Assembly: GCF_023091225.1 (NCBI RefSeq)
Contig: NZ_JAHWXM010000001.1
Location: forward strand, 1,798,001 to 1,862,000
Length of the DNA stretch: 64,000 bases
Source of the DNA: Microbacterium galbinum
Lineage (GTDB): Bacteria > Actinomycetota > Actinomycetes > Actinomycetales > Microbacteriaceae
Direction of reading: 5' to 3'
The notes beneath the pieces were generated by a model that saw only the letters and a program-made list of their open reading frames with translations, had not been told where the DNA came from and did not search any database. The translations under genes and the position numbers were made by a program. Of the stretch, positions 16,212 through 23,454 are shown one piece after another (position 1 is the stretch's first letter; every line of letters starts with the position of its first letter).

Positions 16212-16889
16212 TCAGTCGTCGGAGCCGGCACCCTCGCACACCCCGCCGCGAGCCCGGGGGCGCGGCTCACCCTCGTGCGGGGCGACGGCGAGCGGCAGGG
16301 GCACGGTCGGCTCCGGCAGGTCGTAGAGCCGACGCACCCAGCGGCGGGCATCTTCGAGCGGATACGTGTCGCGGTACACCGAGTACTTCACGAACACGCC
16401 CTCGAGCACGCTGCGGAACATGACCTCTTCGAGCCCGGGATCGGCTGCGCCGCGCGCGCGGAACAGGTTGCGCACCGCGTCTTCAGCCATCGTGACCTGC
16501 TCGCTGAAGCGGTCCTCGGACTCGGCGAAGAGGCGGTGCGTGGCCGGCTGCTGCTGGATCGCGAGCACGACGCGCTGCAGCGGCACGGCGTAGGCGGTCG
16601 CCTGGAACACGCTGTCGATGATCGAGGCGAGCACCTCGTCGGGACTGCCCTCGACACTCGGCAGCTCGAGGAGCGTGATGAACCAGCGGTCGATGACCGC
16701 GGCGATCAGCTGATCCTTGCCGCCGAAGTGATAGCTGACGAGCCCCTGGGCGACACCGGCGCGCTTGGTGATCTCGGCGATGCTGGCGCCGGAGACGCCC
16801 CGCTCCTCGAACACCTCGATCGCCGCCTGGAGGATGACCTCCTTGGCTCGTTCGCGCGCACGTCGATTCTGGTCTTCCGATCGCGCCAT
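16212..16889 (-). CDS. TetR-family regulator
   Basis: 225 residues. The N-terminal helix-turn-helix is VILQAAIEVFEERGVSGASIAEITKRAGVAQGLVSYHFGGKDQLIAAVIDRW (about residues 15-66). The rest is the helical ligand domain, with MFRSVLEGVFVKYSVYRDTYPLEDARRWVRRLYDL near the end. The ATG at 16889 begins at the usual N-terminus. A 16-bp operator (16957-16972) lies in the divergent promoter region, so it probably controls itself and the DUF1266 gene opposite. The ligand is unknown. Confidence 0.9.
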   Translation of the reverse strand: MARSEDQNRRARERAKEVILQAAIEVFEERGVSGASIAEITKRAGVAQGLVSYHFGGKDQLIAAVIDRWFITLLELPSVEGSPDEVLASIIDSVFQATAYAVPLQRVVLAIQQQPATHRLFAESEDRFSEQVTMAEDAVRNLFRARGAADPGLEEVMFRSVLEGVFVKYSVYRDTYPLEDARRWVRRLYDLPEPTVPLPLAVAPHEGEPRPRARGGVCEGAGSDD

Positions 16890-16956
16890 GTGAAGTTCAC
16901 TTCCCCGTTGCCCCCGAATGTGCACCGATGTGCGTCCCCGTACTATAGATTACTCG

Positions 16957-16972
16957 CTGAATGTACGTTCAG
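16957..16972. promoter_or_regulatory. TetR-type operator
   Basis: CTGAATGTACGTTCAG, a 16-bp palindrome with a single mismatched pair, lies between the divergent TetR and DUF1266 genes. An AT-rich TACTATAGATTACT (16941-16954) beside it is the probable promoter core. Confidence 0.68.
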
Positions 16973-16996
16973 TTTAATTATCTCTGGGGAGCCTCC

Positions 16997-17869
16997 ATGC
17001 ACCGTCTCGCGCCCGTCGATTTCAACGACCTCGGGTCCATCGTCGGCTGGCTGATCGGCCAGTGGTGGGTGTGGGCGATCGTCGGCGCCGTGGCCCTCTT
17101 CTTCCTGATCCTCTGGATCATCCCGGCGGCCAAGGTGAAGCCCTCCGAGAAGTTCTCGACGACGGATGCCGCGGCGAACGAGATCGCCCTGGGCTTCCTG
17201 CAGATCCGCAACCTGCCCTCCGGCCCGTGGAACGACCCGACCGCGAGCGACCTCGGCCCGTCGGAGAAGTCGGTGCTCGTCGAGCAGTGGGGCGTGCACA
17301 CCCGTGAGGAGTGGCTGTCGAACATCGAACGCCTCACCACGGTGCGCCGCCGCCGCGAGGTCTGGGTGCTGTACCTCGCCGTGCGCGTCGCCGTCGCCGA
17401 GCGCCTCGGCCGTGCCCCGAAGGCGAAGGAATGGCTGGCGGCCATCGTCGAGGAGGGCGGCGACAAGCGCGACGCCAAGACGTTCATCACCGCGATCGAG
17501 TACATCGAGTCCGAGGTGCGCAAGCGCGTCGGCAAGGACATCGTGACGCCGGGTCTGTTCGTGCAGACCCTCGACGGGTACGCGATCGGCCAGGCCGTCG
17601 CGATGGCGACCTGGGGCGTCGCACTCGGACACGGCGACGTGCCCGAGGCCCGCTCGATCATCCACGCGATCAACGTCGAGGCGCGGCCCGCGTTCTCCTC
17701 GTGGGCCGACTTCGGCCTCAGCTACATCGCCGGCCGGGTCATGCACTGGTCCGACGGCCGCGTCGACGAGAAGTCGTTCGAGAAGTTCGGCGACGGGTGG
17801 GCGGACTTCAAGGCCGCAGCGACCGAGACGCGCAACGGTCCGTGGGCGACCCTGCCGTGGACGCTGTAG
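16997..17869 (+). CDS. DUF1266-domain membrane-anchored protein
   Basis: 290 residues. One membrane helix near the N-terminus (IVGWLIGQWWVWAIVGAVALFFLILWI, residues about 14-40), then a cytoplasmic domain that resembles DUF1266 at its end: GYAIGQAVAMATWGVALGHGDVPEA... then FSSWADFGLSYIAGRVMHW, the Trp-rich helix pair that defines the family. The function of DUF1266 is not known. GGGGAG lies five bases before the ATG; an earlier ATG in frame (16961) falls within the operator. It is probably transcribed with the next gene and controlled by the divergent TetR. Confidence 0.75.
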   Translation: MHRLAPVDFNDLGSIVGWLIGQWWVWAIVGAVALFFLILWIIPAAKVKPSEKFSTTDAAANEIALGFLQIRNLPSGPWNDPTASDLGPSEKSVLVEQWGVHTREEWLSNIERLTTVRRRREVWVLYLAVRVAVAERLGRAPKAKEWLAAIVEEGGDKRDAKTFITAIEYIESEVRKRVGKDIVTPGLFVQTLDGYAIGQAVAMATWGVALGHGDVPEARSIIHAINVEARPAFSSWADFGLSYIAGRVMHWSDGRVDEKSFEKFGDGWADFKAAATETRNGPWATLPWTL

Positions 17870-18909
17870 CCGTCGACCTCGCTCCGCTGCAGCGCAGCGC
17901 CGGCATCCGCGACATCGTCGCCTACGAGCGGATCACGAAGACCCCGCTGCACCGGCGCTTCGTGTTCCTGCTCGTGGTCGTGCTGCTGTTCGCGGCGGCG
18001 ATGCTCGCGGGTCTGTGGTTCCTCGGGCGCACCGACATCCTCGCCGTCGCACCGATCCTCGCGGTGTTCGTGATCGGCTACACGCTGCTCGCGGCCGTCG
18101 GATTCGTGTGGTTCGCAGTGGGCCTCAGCCGTCGCGTGAAGATCGCGGCGTTCGCCTGGCAGAACGGCTGGGCCTACGCGGATCGACTCGAGCACACCCG
18201 CCGCCCCGGCGCTCCTTTCACCCGCGTGCTGCGCGGCCAGGAGCGCGCGGTGGTCGCGGGCGACGATCCGCGGATGCCGTTCGAGCTCGGCATCCATCAC
18301 TCGCTGTCGCGCGGTCAGGAGGGCGCGACCGTGCAGAGACCGTTCGCGTTCATCGAGCTGCAGCTGCCGTCATCGGTGCCGCACATCGTGCTGGCGAACC
18401 GGCGACGCAGCATCGTCCCGACGCTGGGCCTCGGCCGGGGCGCTGCCCGGATGGAGCTCGAGGGCGAGTTCGCGAAGGTGTTCCGGCTGATCGTGCCGGA
18501 GGGCTACCAGACCGACGCTCTGTACATCTTCACGCCCGACCTGATGGCGCGCGTGCTCGACCTCGGACGCGGCGCCGAGATCGAGCTCGTCTCCGATCGG
18601 TTGTACGTGTACCTGCCGGGGAGCACGCGCTTCGATCGGCCCGCCACCATGGCCGCGGCGCTCGTTCTCGCCGAGGAGTTCCACCGCCGATTCGCCGCAC
18701 GCACCGAGCTCTACCGCGACGACGCCGCAGGCGAGATCGCGGCGCGCGCCGGCGTCTCGGTGGGGCTGCGGGGACAGCGCCTCGGCGGGCACGGCATCTC
18801 GGTGCTGGCCGTGGCGGGCACCGTGGGGGTGGTTCTGCTCTCGGCCGGCGTCACCGCGCTGACGCTCTTCGGCGGCGACTTCTTCGCGTCGCTCCTGGGC
18901 GGCCCCTGA
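17857..18909 (+). CDS. Unknown three-helix membrane protein
   Basis: 350 residues from the GTG at 17857; a GTG at 17842 is the alternative, and neither has a clear ribosome binding site. It overlaps the end of the DUF1266 gene by 13 bases. Two membrane helices lie near residues 30-53 (FVFLLVVVLLFAAAMLAGLW) and 58-87, and a third near the C-terminus (VLAVAGTVGVVLLSAGVTAL). Between them is a soluble domain of about 200 residues with LGIHHSLSRGQEGATVQRPFAFIELQLPS and a conserved-looking FRLIVPEGYQTDALYIFTPDLMARVLDLG. I do not recognise the family. The overlap suggests it works with the DUF1266 protein. Confidence 0.72.
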   Translation: MDAVAVDLAPLQRSAGIRDIVAYERITKTPLHRRFVFLLVVVLLFAAAMLAGLWFLGRTDILAVAPILAVFVIGYTLLAAVGFVWFAVGLSRRVKIAAFAWQNGWAYADRLEHTRRPGAPFTRVLRGQERAVVAGDDPRMPFELGIHHSLSRGQEGATVQRPFAFIELQLPSSVPHIVLANRRRSIVPTLGLGRGAARMELEGEFAKVFRLIVPEGYQTDALYIFTPDLMARVLDLGRGAEIELVSDRLYVYLPGSTRFDRPATMAAALVLAEEFHRRFAARTELYRDDAAGEIAARAGVSVGLRGQRLGGHGISVLAVAGTVGVVLLSAGVTALTLFGGDFFASLLGGP

Positions 18910-18914
18910 AATCG

Positions 18915-18957
18915 CGGGTGCGCCCCTGTCCCGGAGGGGGCGACAGGGGCGCGCCCG
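18915..18957 (+). terminator. Terminator after the DUF1266 unit
   Basis: A 16-bp stem CGGGTGCGCCCCTGTC / GACAGGGGCGCGCCCG (one wobble pair) starts a few bases past the stop. It is followed by TGTCACCCC rather than a U-tract. Confidence 0.7.
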
Positions 18958-18965
18958 TGTCACCC

Positions 18966-19048
18966 CCGCGTGGTGGGTGCTTCGACGAAGGGCACCACCC
19001 CGAGAGAACTGGGTCCCTGAGCCTGCCGAAGGGCCCCACCCCGAGAGA
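18966..19048. repeat. Degenerate REP-like sequence at left edge of accessory region
   Basis: TGCTTCGACGAAGGGCACC and later GGGTCCCTGAGCCTGCCGAA followed by GGGCCCCACCCCGAGAGA. The right part runs straight into the lacI-end copy at 19051; the same REP-plus-lacI order recurs at 22640-22660 and 27500-27520. Confidence 0.6.
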
Positions 19049-19050
19049 CC

Positions 19051-19170
19051 GACGTCAGGCCGAGCCCCGCACCACGAGCTCCGTCGGCAGGCTGATCGTG
19101 CGGGCGGGTCTCCCCGGCGAGGTGCGACAGCAGCACCTGCGCCATGGGCTCGCCCTGCGCACACATCGCC
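19051..19170 (-). pseudogene. lacI 3'-end fragment, copy A
   Basis: About 120 bp matching the last 39 codons plus stop of the LacI-family gene at 29762-30754. It still encodes SLPTELVVRGSA and a stop on the minus strand, and CAQGEPMAQVLLSHLAGE further up, but the two parts are in different frames, so one base has been lost. Homology ends abruptly near 19170. It shares GGCTGATCG with copy B, where the intact gene has GGATGGTCG. No start or promoter is present; it is a displaced gene end. Confidence 0.8.
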
Positions 19171-19378
19171 TCATTCCGTGGACCGTCTCAGTTGGGATGC
19201 CCTTGCTGAGATCGCATCCGTACACGGTTTACGAGACCACCGACGATGCGAGATCAAGCGCATATGAGCGATAGCCCACGCGTCTCACATACCGATCCCC
19301 TTATGGACACCGTTCGTGATCGCGCTTGAGGTGACACCGCGCTGGGGCGAGGACCTTCAAGCTTCTCGGTTCGCAGCG
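19171..19378. other. Intergenic stretch, no gene seen
   Basis: Sequence of lower GC than the core. It includes TCACATACCGATCCCC at about 19285-19300, which also begins the repeat at 20068. No coding frame, promoter or RNA could be supported. Confidence 0.4.
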
Positions 19379-19951
19379 TCAGGAATTTTCGATCAGACCA
19401 GCGACGATCTCTGTAGCGATGCCGGCCGCATCGAGTCTGCCGAAGAAATGCACTGCACCGTACCCGAACTGGTACTCGCTGACGACCTCGTCGTCGATCG
19501 GGAGTCCCTCTTCGTCGAACGTGAAGAGGAACGTGAAGCCCGCGTCGCGCACCGGCTCCAGGAACGACTCCTCGTCTTGGATTCGATGCGGTTCCTCCGC
19601 GATGCGAATCAATGATTGCGCGTGCGTATCGGTGGTGACCGTTTCGAGCGCGCGGCTTGCGAGGAAGGGGTGGATCGCCGAATCGGTGTCTGCTCGCGAG
19701 GAAGGGGCATGGAGCACGGCAGAGACGGCGATGTCGGGGTAGCAATCGTCCGGATCGCCGATCCCGAATCCTCGGCGTACGAAGACGGAGACCTCGCGGC
19801 CGCCGAGCCAGGGTGCCGTGTCAGCGGCGAGGGTGAGGACGTAGTCGTGCGAGGTGAGGACCGGATCGTCGGCGAAGATGGCGGGCGGAGTTCCGGCCAA
19901 ACGCGATCCTGATGCCGCGTCGTCGGAGGCGACTCCTAGCAAGATCTCCAT
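19379..19951 (-). CDS. Hypothetical protein (cargo block 1)
   Basis: 190 residues from MEILLGVASDDAASGSRLAGT. No known motif is recognised. Features seen: a cytosolic, acidic protein without signal or membrane helix; a strand-rich middle (SHDYVLTLAADTAPWLGGREVSVFVRRGFG) and a C-terminal part GFTFLFTFDEEGLPIDDEVVSEYQFGYGAVHFFGRLDAAG. The ATG is chosen because TACGAT lies six bases upstream, the leaderless pattern used elsewhere here; a longer frame to 20269 reads through the repeat at 20068-20188. GC is lower than that of neighbouring core genes, consistent with acquisition. Confidence 0.62.
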   Translation of the reverse strand: MEILLGVASDDAASGSRLAGTPPAIFADDPVLTSHDYVLTLAADTAPWLGGREVSVFVRRGFGIGDPDDCYPDIAVSAVLHAPSSRADTDSAIHPFLASRALETVTTDTHAQSLIRIAEEPHRIQDEESFLEPVRDAGFTFLFTFDEEGLPIDDEVVSEYQFGYGAVHFFGRLDAAGIATEIVAGLIENS

Positions 19952-19957
19952 GACCTC

Positions 19958-19963
19958 ATCGTA
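19958..19963 (-). promoter_or_regulatory. -10 box TACGAT of leaderless hypothetical gene
   Basis: TACGAT on the minus strand ends six bases before the ATG at 19951. Confidence 0.45.
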
Positions 19964-20067
19964 CGAGGGCGACGACGCGCGTGCCTCGACGGAAGGCGAG
20001 CCCGCGAGAAGCGGGCCGGGCGCAGTAGAGCTGGACCAGTCGGGTACAGGAATCCGGCCCTCACACA

Positions 20068-20188
20068 TACCGATCCCCAAACGGACGCTCGCCGCCATGA
20101 CGGAAGTGGTGCCTGGCCCTGATGTGCTCTCGCGTTGCTTGGGCGGGCAAAGAGAATAGCGACTGGCCGCAGCGGTGTCTGTAGGCCA
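20068..20188. repeat. Imperfect direct repeat, copy 1
   Basis: About 120 bp beginning CCGATCCCCAAACGGACGCTCG and containing CTCTCGCGTTGCTTGGGCGG and GGGCAAAGAGAAT. The same order recurs at 21471-21592. The two copies flank the secreted-protein / small membrane protein pair. No open frame of note. The rest of the gap 19952-20281 holds only this repeat and the hairpin below. Confidence 0.6.
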
Positions 20189-20226
20189 TAGAGGGGACAG
20201 CGAGGAATCGCTTCGAGCCATAGGTT

Positions 20227-20262
20227 TTGACGTACCCAGTGCGCATGGTGCGCTTCTGGGTA
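20227..20262 (+). promoter_or_regulatory. Hairpin in promoter region of secreted-protein gene
   Basis: TACCCAG (20233-20239) pairs with CTGGGTA (20256-20262) and GCGCA (20241-20245) with TGCGC (20249-20253) around a TGG loop. A TTGACG (20227-20232) lies just before it. The hairpin ends about 20 bp ahead of the ATG and GGGGGG ribosome binding site. It could be an operator or an mRNA structure; a matching -10 box at the right distance was not found. Confidence 0.45.
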
Positions 20263-20281
20263 GATCCATTGGGGGGTCAAA

Positions 20282-21154
20282 ATGAAGGCATCAAAGAAGA
20301 TTCGTCTCGCACGAGTGGCCGCTGTCGCAGTCCTCGCCGCAACAGCGGTACTGGGGGCGTCTCTACCAGCATCGTCGGCGACGTACGTGTGGCTGAACAA
20401 GTCGATCGCGCCGAACGGCACGACGTACACCGAGACCTCGGCGGCCGGCGGGTTCTCTCGTACCGGGATCAGCGCGTCCGTGGCTAACGCTGCCGGATAC
20501 ACCTGGGCGACCACGGTTTGGTTCAACGGCTACTCGAGCTCAGGCAACGCGACAGCGACGCAGAACGGCCCGCGTGGATGGGGCATCACCAAAGCGAAGT
20601 ACACCTACGCCTGGTATCAGGCAGGCGACAAGGCTTCGGTCAAAGCGTGGCTCCTGGACGCGAAGCTGAATGGCACTGGCCGGAGCTCGACCCTCGGTCT
20701 CCTCGAGGACGATGAGGCCGCAGGCGTCCCGAAGGTCGCGTCAGTCACCGCGGAGGATCTGCGGGCAGGCGCAGCGGATGGCTTCACCCTCACCTCGTAT
20801 GGCAGCACGGAGGGTGGCGAGTTGTGGACTGGCACTGGATTCGGACAGGAGTGCATCTTCATCGCGCAGGGAGACTACGTGTCTTCCAGTTGCAATCCCT
20901 CGGATCTCGCGGCCGAGCACGGCGTCGCGATCCACGCTCTGAGCGCGGACGGTACTGAGAGCGTGCAAGCGGTGCTGTCCCCGAACGGCGGCATCACCGA
21001 AGAGAACTCTGCCGAAGCCGGCCTCACCGCCCTCTCCGACAAAGTCGCAATCAACACCGCGGCGCCGATCGCTGGCGAACTCGAGGTCTCGAACACGAAA
21101 GCCCGAGGCGGTGCACAAGGGCTTGTTATCCCTCTCGTACAGGTGGAAGGCTGA
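20282..21154 (+). CDS. Secreted protein of unknown function
   Basis: 290 residues. A Sec signal peptide (KKIRLARVAAVAVLAATAVLGASLPASSA, cleavage near residue 33), then two distinct parts. Residues about 34-130 are rich in Thr, Ser, Tyr and Trp (YVWLNKSIAPNGTTY, YTWATTVWFNGYSSSGNATATQ, KAKYTYAWYQAGDKASVKAW), suggestive of a small beta-sandwich. Residues about 140-290 have SYGSTEGGELWTGTGFGQECIFIAQGDYVSSSCNP with two cysteines, then EHGVAIHALSADG. I do not recognise either part. The gene is followed 19 bases later by a one-helix membrane protein, which may be its partner. Composition and the flanking repeats suggest a mobile cassette. A bacteriocin-like role is possible but unproven. Confidence 0.72.
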   Translation: MKASKKIRLARVAAVAVLAATAVLGASLPASSATYVWLNKSIAPNGTTYTETSAAGGFSRTGISASVANAAGYTWATTVWFNGYSSSGNATATQNGPRGWGITKAKYTYAWYQAGDKASVKAWLLDAKLNGTGRSSTLGLLEDDEAAGVPKVASVTAEDLRAGAADGFTLTSYGSTEGGELWTGTGFGQECIFIAQGDYVSSSCNPSDLAAEHGVAIHALSADGTESVQAVLSPNGGITEENSAEAGLTALSDKVAINTAAPIAGELEVSNTKARGGAQGLVIPLVQVEG

Positions 21155-21173
21155 TCCGAAAGGGAGATACATC

Positions 21174-21386
21174 ATGGAACCAGATCGTGACGAGAACATG
21201 GAACCGTACCGACAGGACTTCGCAACGATGCCTGGAGTCAACGGGAATCTGATCGGACCGTCGTTTCGCGATCTCTCCGCTCAGGACACAACCAAACGAG
21301 GGATGATGTGGTCGTCCATCGGAGTGGGCGTCCTCGTCATCGGCACCGGAATCTATTTCCTCGGAGACTGGCTGAACTGGTTCTAG
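21174..21386 (+). CDS. Small single-helix membrane protein
   Basis: 70 residues: a charged N-terminal half (MEPDRDENMEPYRQDFATM), then SFRDLSAQDTTKRG, and a C-terminal membrane helix MMWSSIGVGVLVIGTGIYFLG ending DWLNWF. AGGGAG lies ahead of the ATG. It follows the secreted-protein gene by 19 bases and probably shares its transcript. Part of this gene (codons about 27-55) is found again at 29654-29737 as a fragment. Function unknown. Confidence 0.72.
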   Translation: MEPDRDENMEPYRQDFATMPGVNGNLIGPSFRDLSAQDTTKRGMMWSSIGVGVLVIGTGIYFLGDWLNWF

Positions 21387-21470
21387 CGCATCGCGTCATT
21401 CACGGGTGGGGCTCGCAGGTTTTGTCTGCGGGTCCCACCCGTTTGATTCGACCCTCGGCGGGTGTCGTTT

Positions 21471-21592
21471 GCCGATCCCCAAATGGGCGCTCGTTGTCAC
21501 GACGGGAGTGGCGCCTGTCCATGCTCCGCTCTCGCGTTGCTCGAAGTGGGCAAAGAAAATCGCCACCGGCCGCGGCCCGCATCTACGAGGCC
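21471..21592. repeat. Imperfect direct repeat, copy 2
   Basis: The partner of the repeat at 20068, starting GCCGATCCCCAAATGGGCGC and containing CTCTCGCGTTGCTCGAAGTG and GGGCAAAGAAAAT. Same orientation, roughly three quarters identical by eye. The gap 21387-21684 otherwise holds nothing I can support. Confidence 0.6.
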
Positions 21593-21684
21593 GTCATCGT
21601 CGACTATCTGGCCGACGAACCAAGACTGACGCATCAGCTTCGCCGCGCGTGTACCCCCGCAGGGCGTCACGCGCGGAAGTCGGC

Positions 21685-22512
21685 TCAGACGCGTTGCAGC
21701 CGAGCGGCCCTTTCTGTGTCGATGCCCCCGCGCCATCCGGACAGCGGCGGGGTGACGTCGGATCGGGGCCCGCCGGACCACGCTTGCGCAGTCTCGCTGT
21801 GGGAGACGAACCGATCCCAGCTGGCGGCGCGGGTGCTCGGCAGCAGTCCGAACTCGGCGAGCCCGATGAGGATGCCGTAGCGCTGGTACTTATCGGTTCC
21901 CGGAAGGATCTTCTCTCGGGCGATCGCCTTCTCCAGGGCACCCGCTCGCGTTCCCTCAGGCTGCGCCGCGATCACGTCGAGCAGGGCGCTGAGACGCTGC
22001 CGATCCTCCTCGGTCGGGCGGGGAAGTCCCTCGTTCGATGCCGCCTCGAGATCGGACAGGTAGCGGTAGGGCAGCTCGTTCCATGCCCAGCCCAGGGCCA
22101 GACGCACGAGCTCTTCGGTGATGTCGATCTCCGCGGGCACGTTGTCGAGGCCGCAATCCGGGAGACCGTCGTGGGTGACGGGCGCATCCGTCAGGTGCCG
22201 CGCCCAGGCGAAGGAGATCACCGTCTGCCGCCCTCGCGGAGCGCTGCCGAGCCCGGCTACGAAGGCCGCGAGCACACTGTGCTCGTCGAGCTTCGCGGCA
22301 GCGGCGATCGCTCGCTCGAAGACCTCGGTGCGCTCGATCGGCTCGGGCGAACGGACGGGCCACCCGAGCACCTCGGCGGCGGCGATGTCGGCCGGGTCTC
22401 TCGATGCCGCGGTGCCGGATACCCCTCCGGTGCGGGTGAAGCGATAACCGTACACGGGCATGAGTACGTCGAGCTCTGCTCGATCAGGGACACGACGAGG
22501 GGCGAGAATCAC
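21685..22512 (-). CDS. Hypothetical protein (cargo block 1)
   Basis: 275 residues. The GTG start lies six bases after TAGCCT, a leaderless arrangement. No signal peptide or membrane helix. The N-terminus has LMPVYGYRFTRTGG, the middle has GRQTVISFAWARHLTDAPVTH and CGLDNVPAEIDITEELVRLALGWAWNELPYRYLSDLEAA, then a charged helical segment ERDRQRL-like (TEEDRQRLSALLDVIAAQPEGT) and a variable tail. Not recognised as a known family. Strong codon bias supports coding. Confidence 0.7.
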   Translation of the reverse strand: MILAPRRVPDRAELDVLMPVYGYRFTRTGGVSGTAASRDPADIAAAEVLGWPVRSPEPIERTEVFERAIAAAAKLDEHSVLAAFVAGLGSAPRGRQTVISFAWARHLTDAPVTHDGLPDCGLDNVPAEIDITEELVRLALGWAWNELPYRYLSDLEAASNEGLPRPTEEDRQRLSALLDVIAAQPEGTRAGALEKAIAREKILPGTDKYQRYGILIGLAEFGLLPSTRAASWDRFVSHSETAQAWSGGPRSDVTPPLSGWRGGIDTERAARLQRV

Positions 22513-22518
22513 CCTTCC

Positions 22519-22524
22519 AGGCTA
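22519..22524 (-). promoter_or_regulatory. -10 box TAGCCT of leaderless hypothetical gene
   Basis: TAGCCT on the minus strand ends six bases before the GTG at 22512. Confidence 0.45.
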
Positions 22525-22589
22525 TTGAGTCGACCGCGCACAGGAGAAGCCCTGGTGAACGGTTTTCAGGGCACTGTGCGACCACCGGG

Positions 22590-22640
22590 CCCTGAGCCTG
22601 TCGACGGGCCCCAGAACTGGGTCCCTGAGCCTGTCGAAGG
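22590..22640. repeat. REP-like half sites in tandem
   Basis: Two same-orientation half copies, CCTGAGCCTGTCGACGGGCC and CCTGAGCCTGTCGAAGGGCC, joined by CCAGAACTGGGT. This is the REP that precedes lacI-end copy B. Confidence 0.6.
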
Positions 22641-22657
22641 GCCCCACACGGAGACAC

Positions 22658-22755
22658 CGACATCAGGCGGAGCCCAGCACCACGAGCTCCGTCGGCAGGC
22701 TGATCGTGCGGGCAGGTCTCCTCCAGCGAACCGCGAGCGGCACCTGCGCCATCGA
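22658..22755 (-). pseudogene. lacI 3'-end fragment, copy B
   Basis: About 98 bp matching the end of the intact LacI gene at 29762, more diverged than the other copies (GACATCAGGCGGAGCCCAGC against GACGTCAGGCCGAACCCCGC). It has an internal deletion around GCGAGCGGCACCTGC, where the intact gene has an additional CAGCA. Homology stops near 22755. It marks the junction between cargo blocks 1 and 2. Confidence 0.78.
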
Positions 22756-22803
22756 TGGCGCAGCGAACGCCCTCGGTCGGGCAATCGCGGCGAACTGGAG
22801 GCG

Positions 22804-23412
22804 TTAAGAGGCGCGGTGCGCCAGCAGAGGAAGTACGGCTTCGTCAACGATGCGTTCGAAGTCGGCGCGATCGATCGGGTGGCCTGTGATCTGGGGCAGG
22901 CTTGTGAGGAGCCCGACGACGACGGCCAGGTCGATCGATGCCTTCGGCCAGTCCGAATCGGCCGGTTCGCGCACGGCTGACCGCATTGCCGCAGCAGTCG
23001 CGTCGATGAAGCGGGTGCGCAGCGCGTCGACGAGTTCGGTCTGATCGAGGCCGCTGCCGAGGAGGGCACTGATGACACGCTGGCGGCGGGGGTCCATGCA
23101 GCCCGAGGCGGCGATGATGCCCTCGATGAGATCGCCTCGTGTGCTGCCGGTGGCGACGGATGCGCTGGAGAACGTGATCGTGTCGACCGCATCGGCGAGC
23201 AGGTCGGGGAGACTTCCCCAGCGGCGGTAGACGGTGGACTTGCCGACGCCGGCACGCGCGGCGATCGCCTCCATGCTGATCGCTCGCGGCCCCTGCTCGC
23301 TGATCAGATCGAGGGTGGCATCGAGAATCTTGGCGTCGCGCCCGAGGTCGCGTGTGCGCCCCACGGTGCCCGCAGGGCGCTGACGCAGGGGCGTGGCGGG
23401 TTCGGCAGTCAT
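22804..23412 (-). CDS. TetR/AcrR-family regulator
   Basis: 202 residues. Helix-turn-helix at about 26-75: ILDATLDLISEQGPRAISMEAIAARAGVGKSTVYRRWGSLPDLLADAV. The C-terminal domain has the TetR_C_11-like segment RQRVISALLGSGLDQTELVDALRTRFIDA. It lies 42 bases after the luciferase-like gene on the same strand and probably regulates that gene and the divergent SDR-NmrA-oxidoreductase operon, where a palindrome occurs (24510-24522). A TACCCT box nine bases before the ATG could give it a separate promoter. Confidence 0.88.
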   Translation of the reverse strand: MTAEPATPLRQRPAGTVGRTRDLGRDAKILDATLDLISEQGPRAISMEAIAARAGVGKSTVYRRWGSLPDLLADAVDTITFSSASVATGSTRGDLIEGIIAASGCMDPRRQRVISALLGSGLDQTELVDALRTRFIDATAAAMRSAVREPADSDWPKASIDLAVVVGLLTSLPQITGHPIDRADFERIVDEAVLPLLAHRAS

Positions 23413-23454
23413 GATGTGTCCAGGGTACTCGGGGGCGACGAGGGAGACCCCGCG

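Noticed and set aside
20282..20700. Lactococcin-972-type bacteriocin
   Set aside because: The secreted, Tyr/Trp-rich first half is suggestive, but I could not find the conserved pattern of that family, and the usual membrane/ATPase partners are missing.
21400..21582. Minus-strand frames in the direct repeats (20061-20246 and 21400-21582) with similar peptides
   Set aside because: The similarity follows from the DNA repeat itself; starts, ribosome binding sites and consistent ends are missing.
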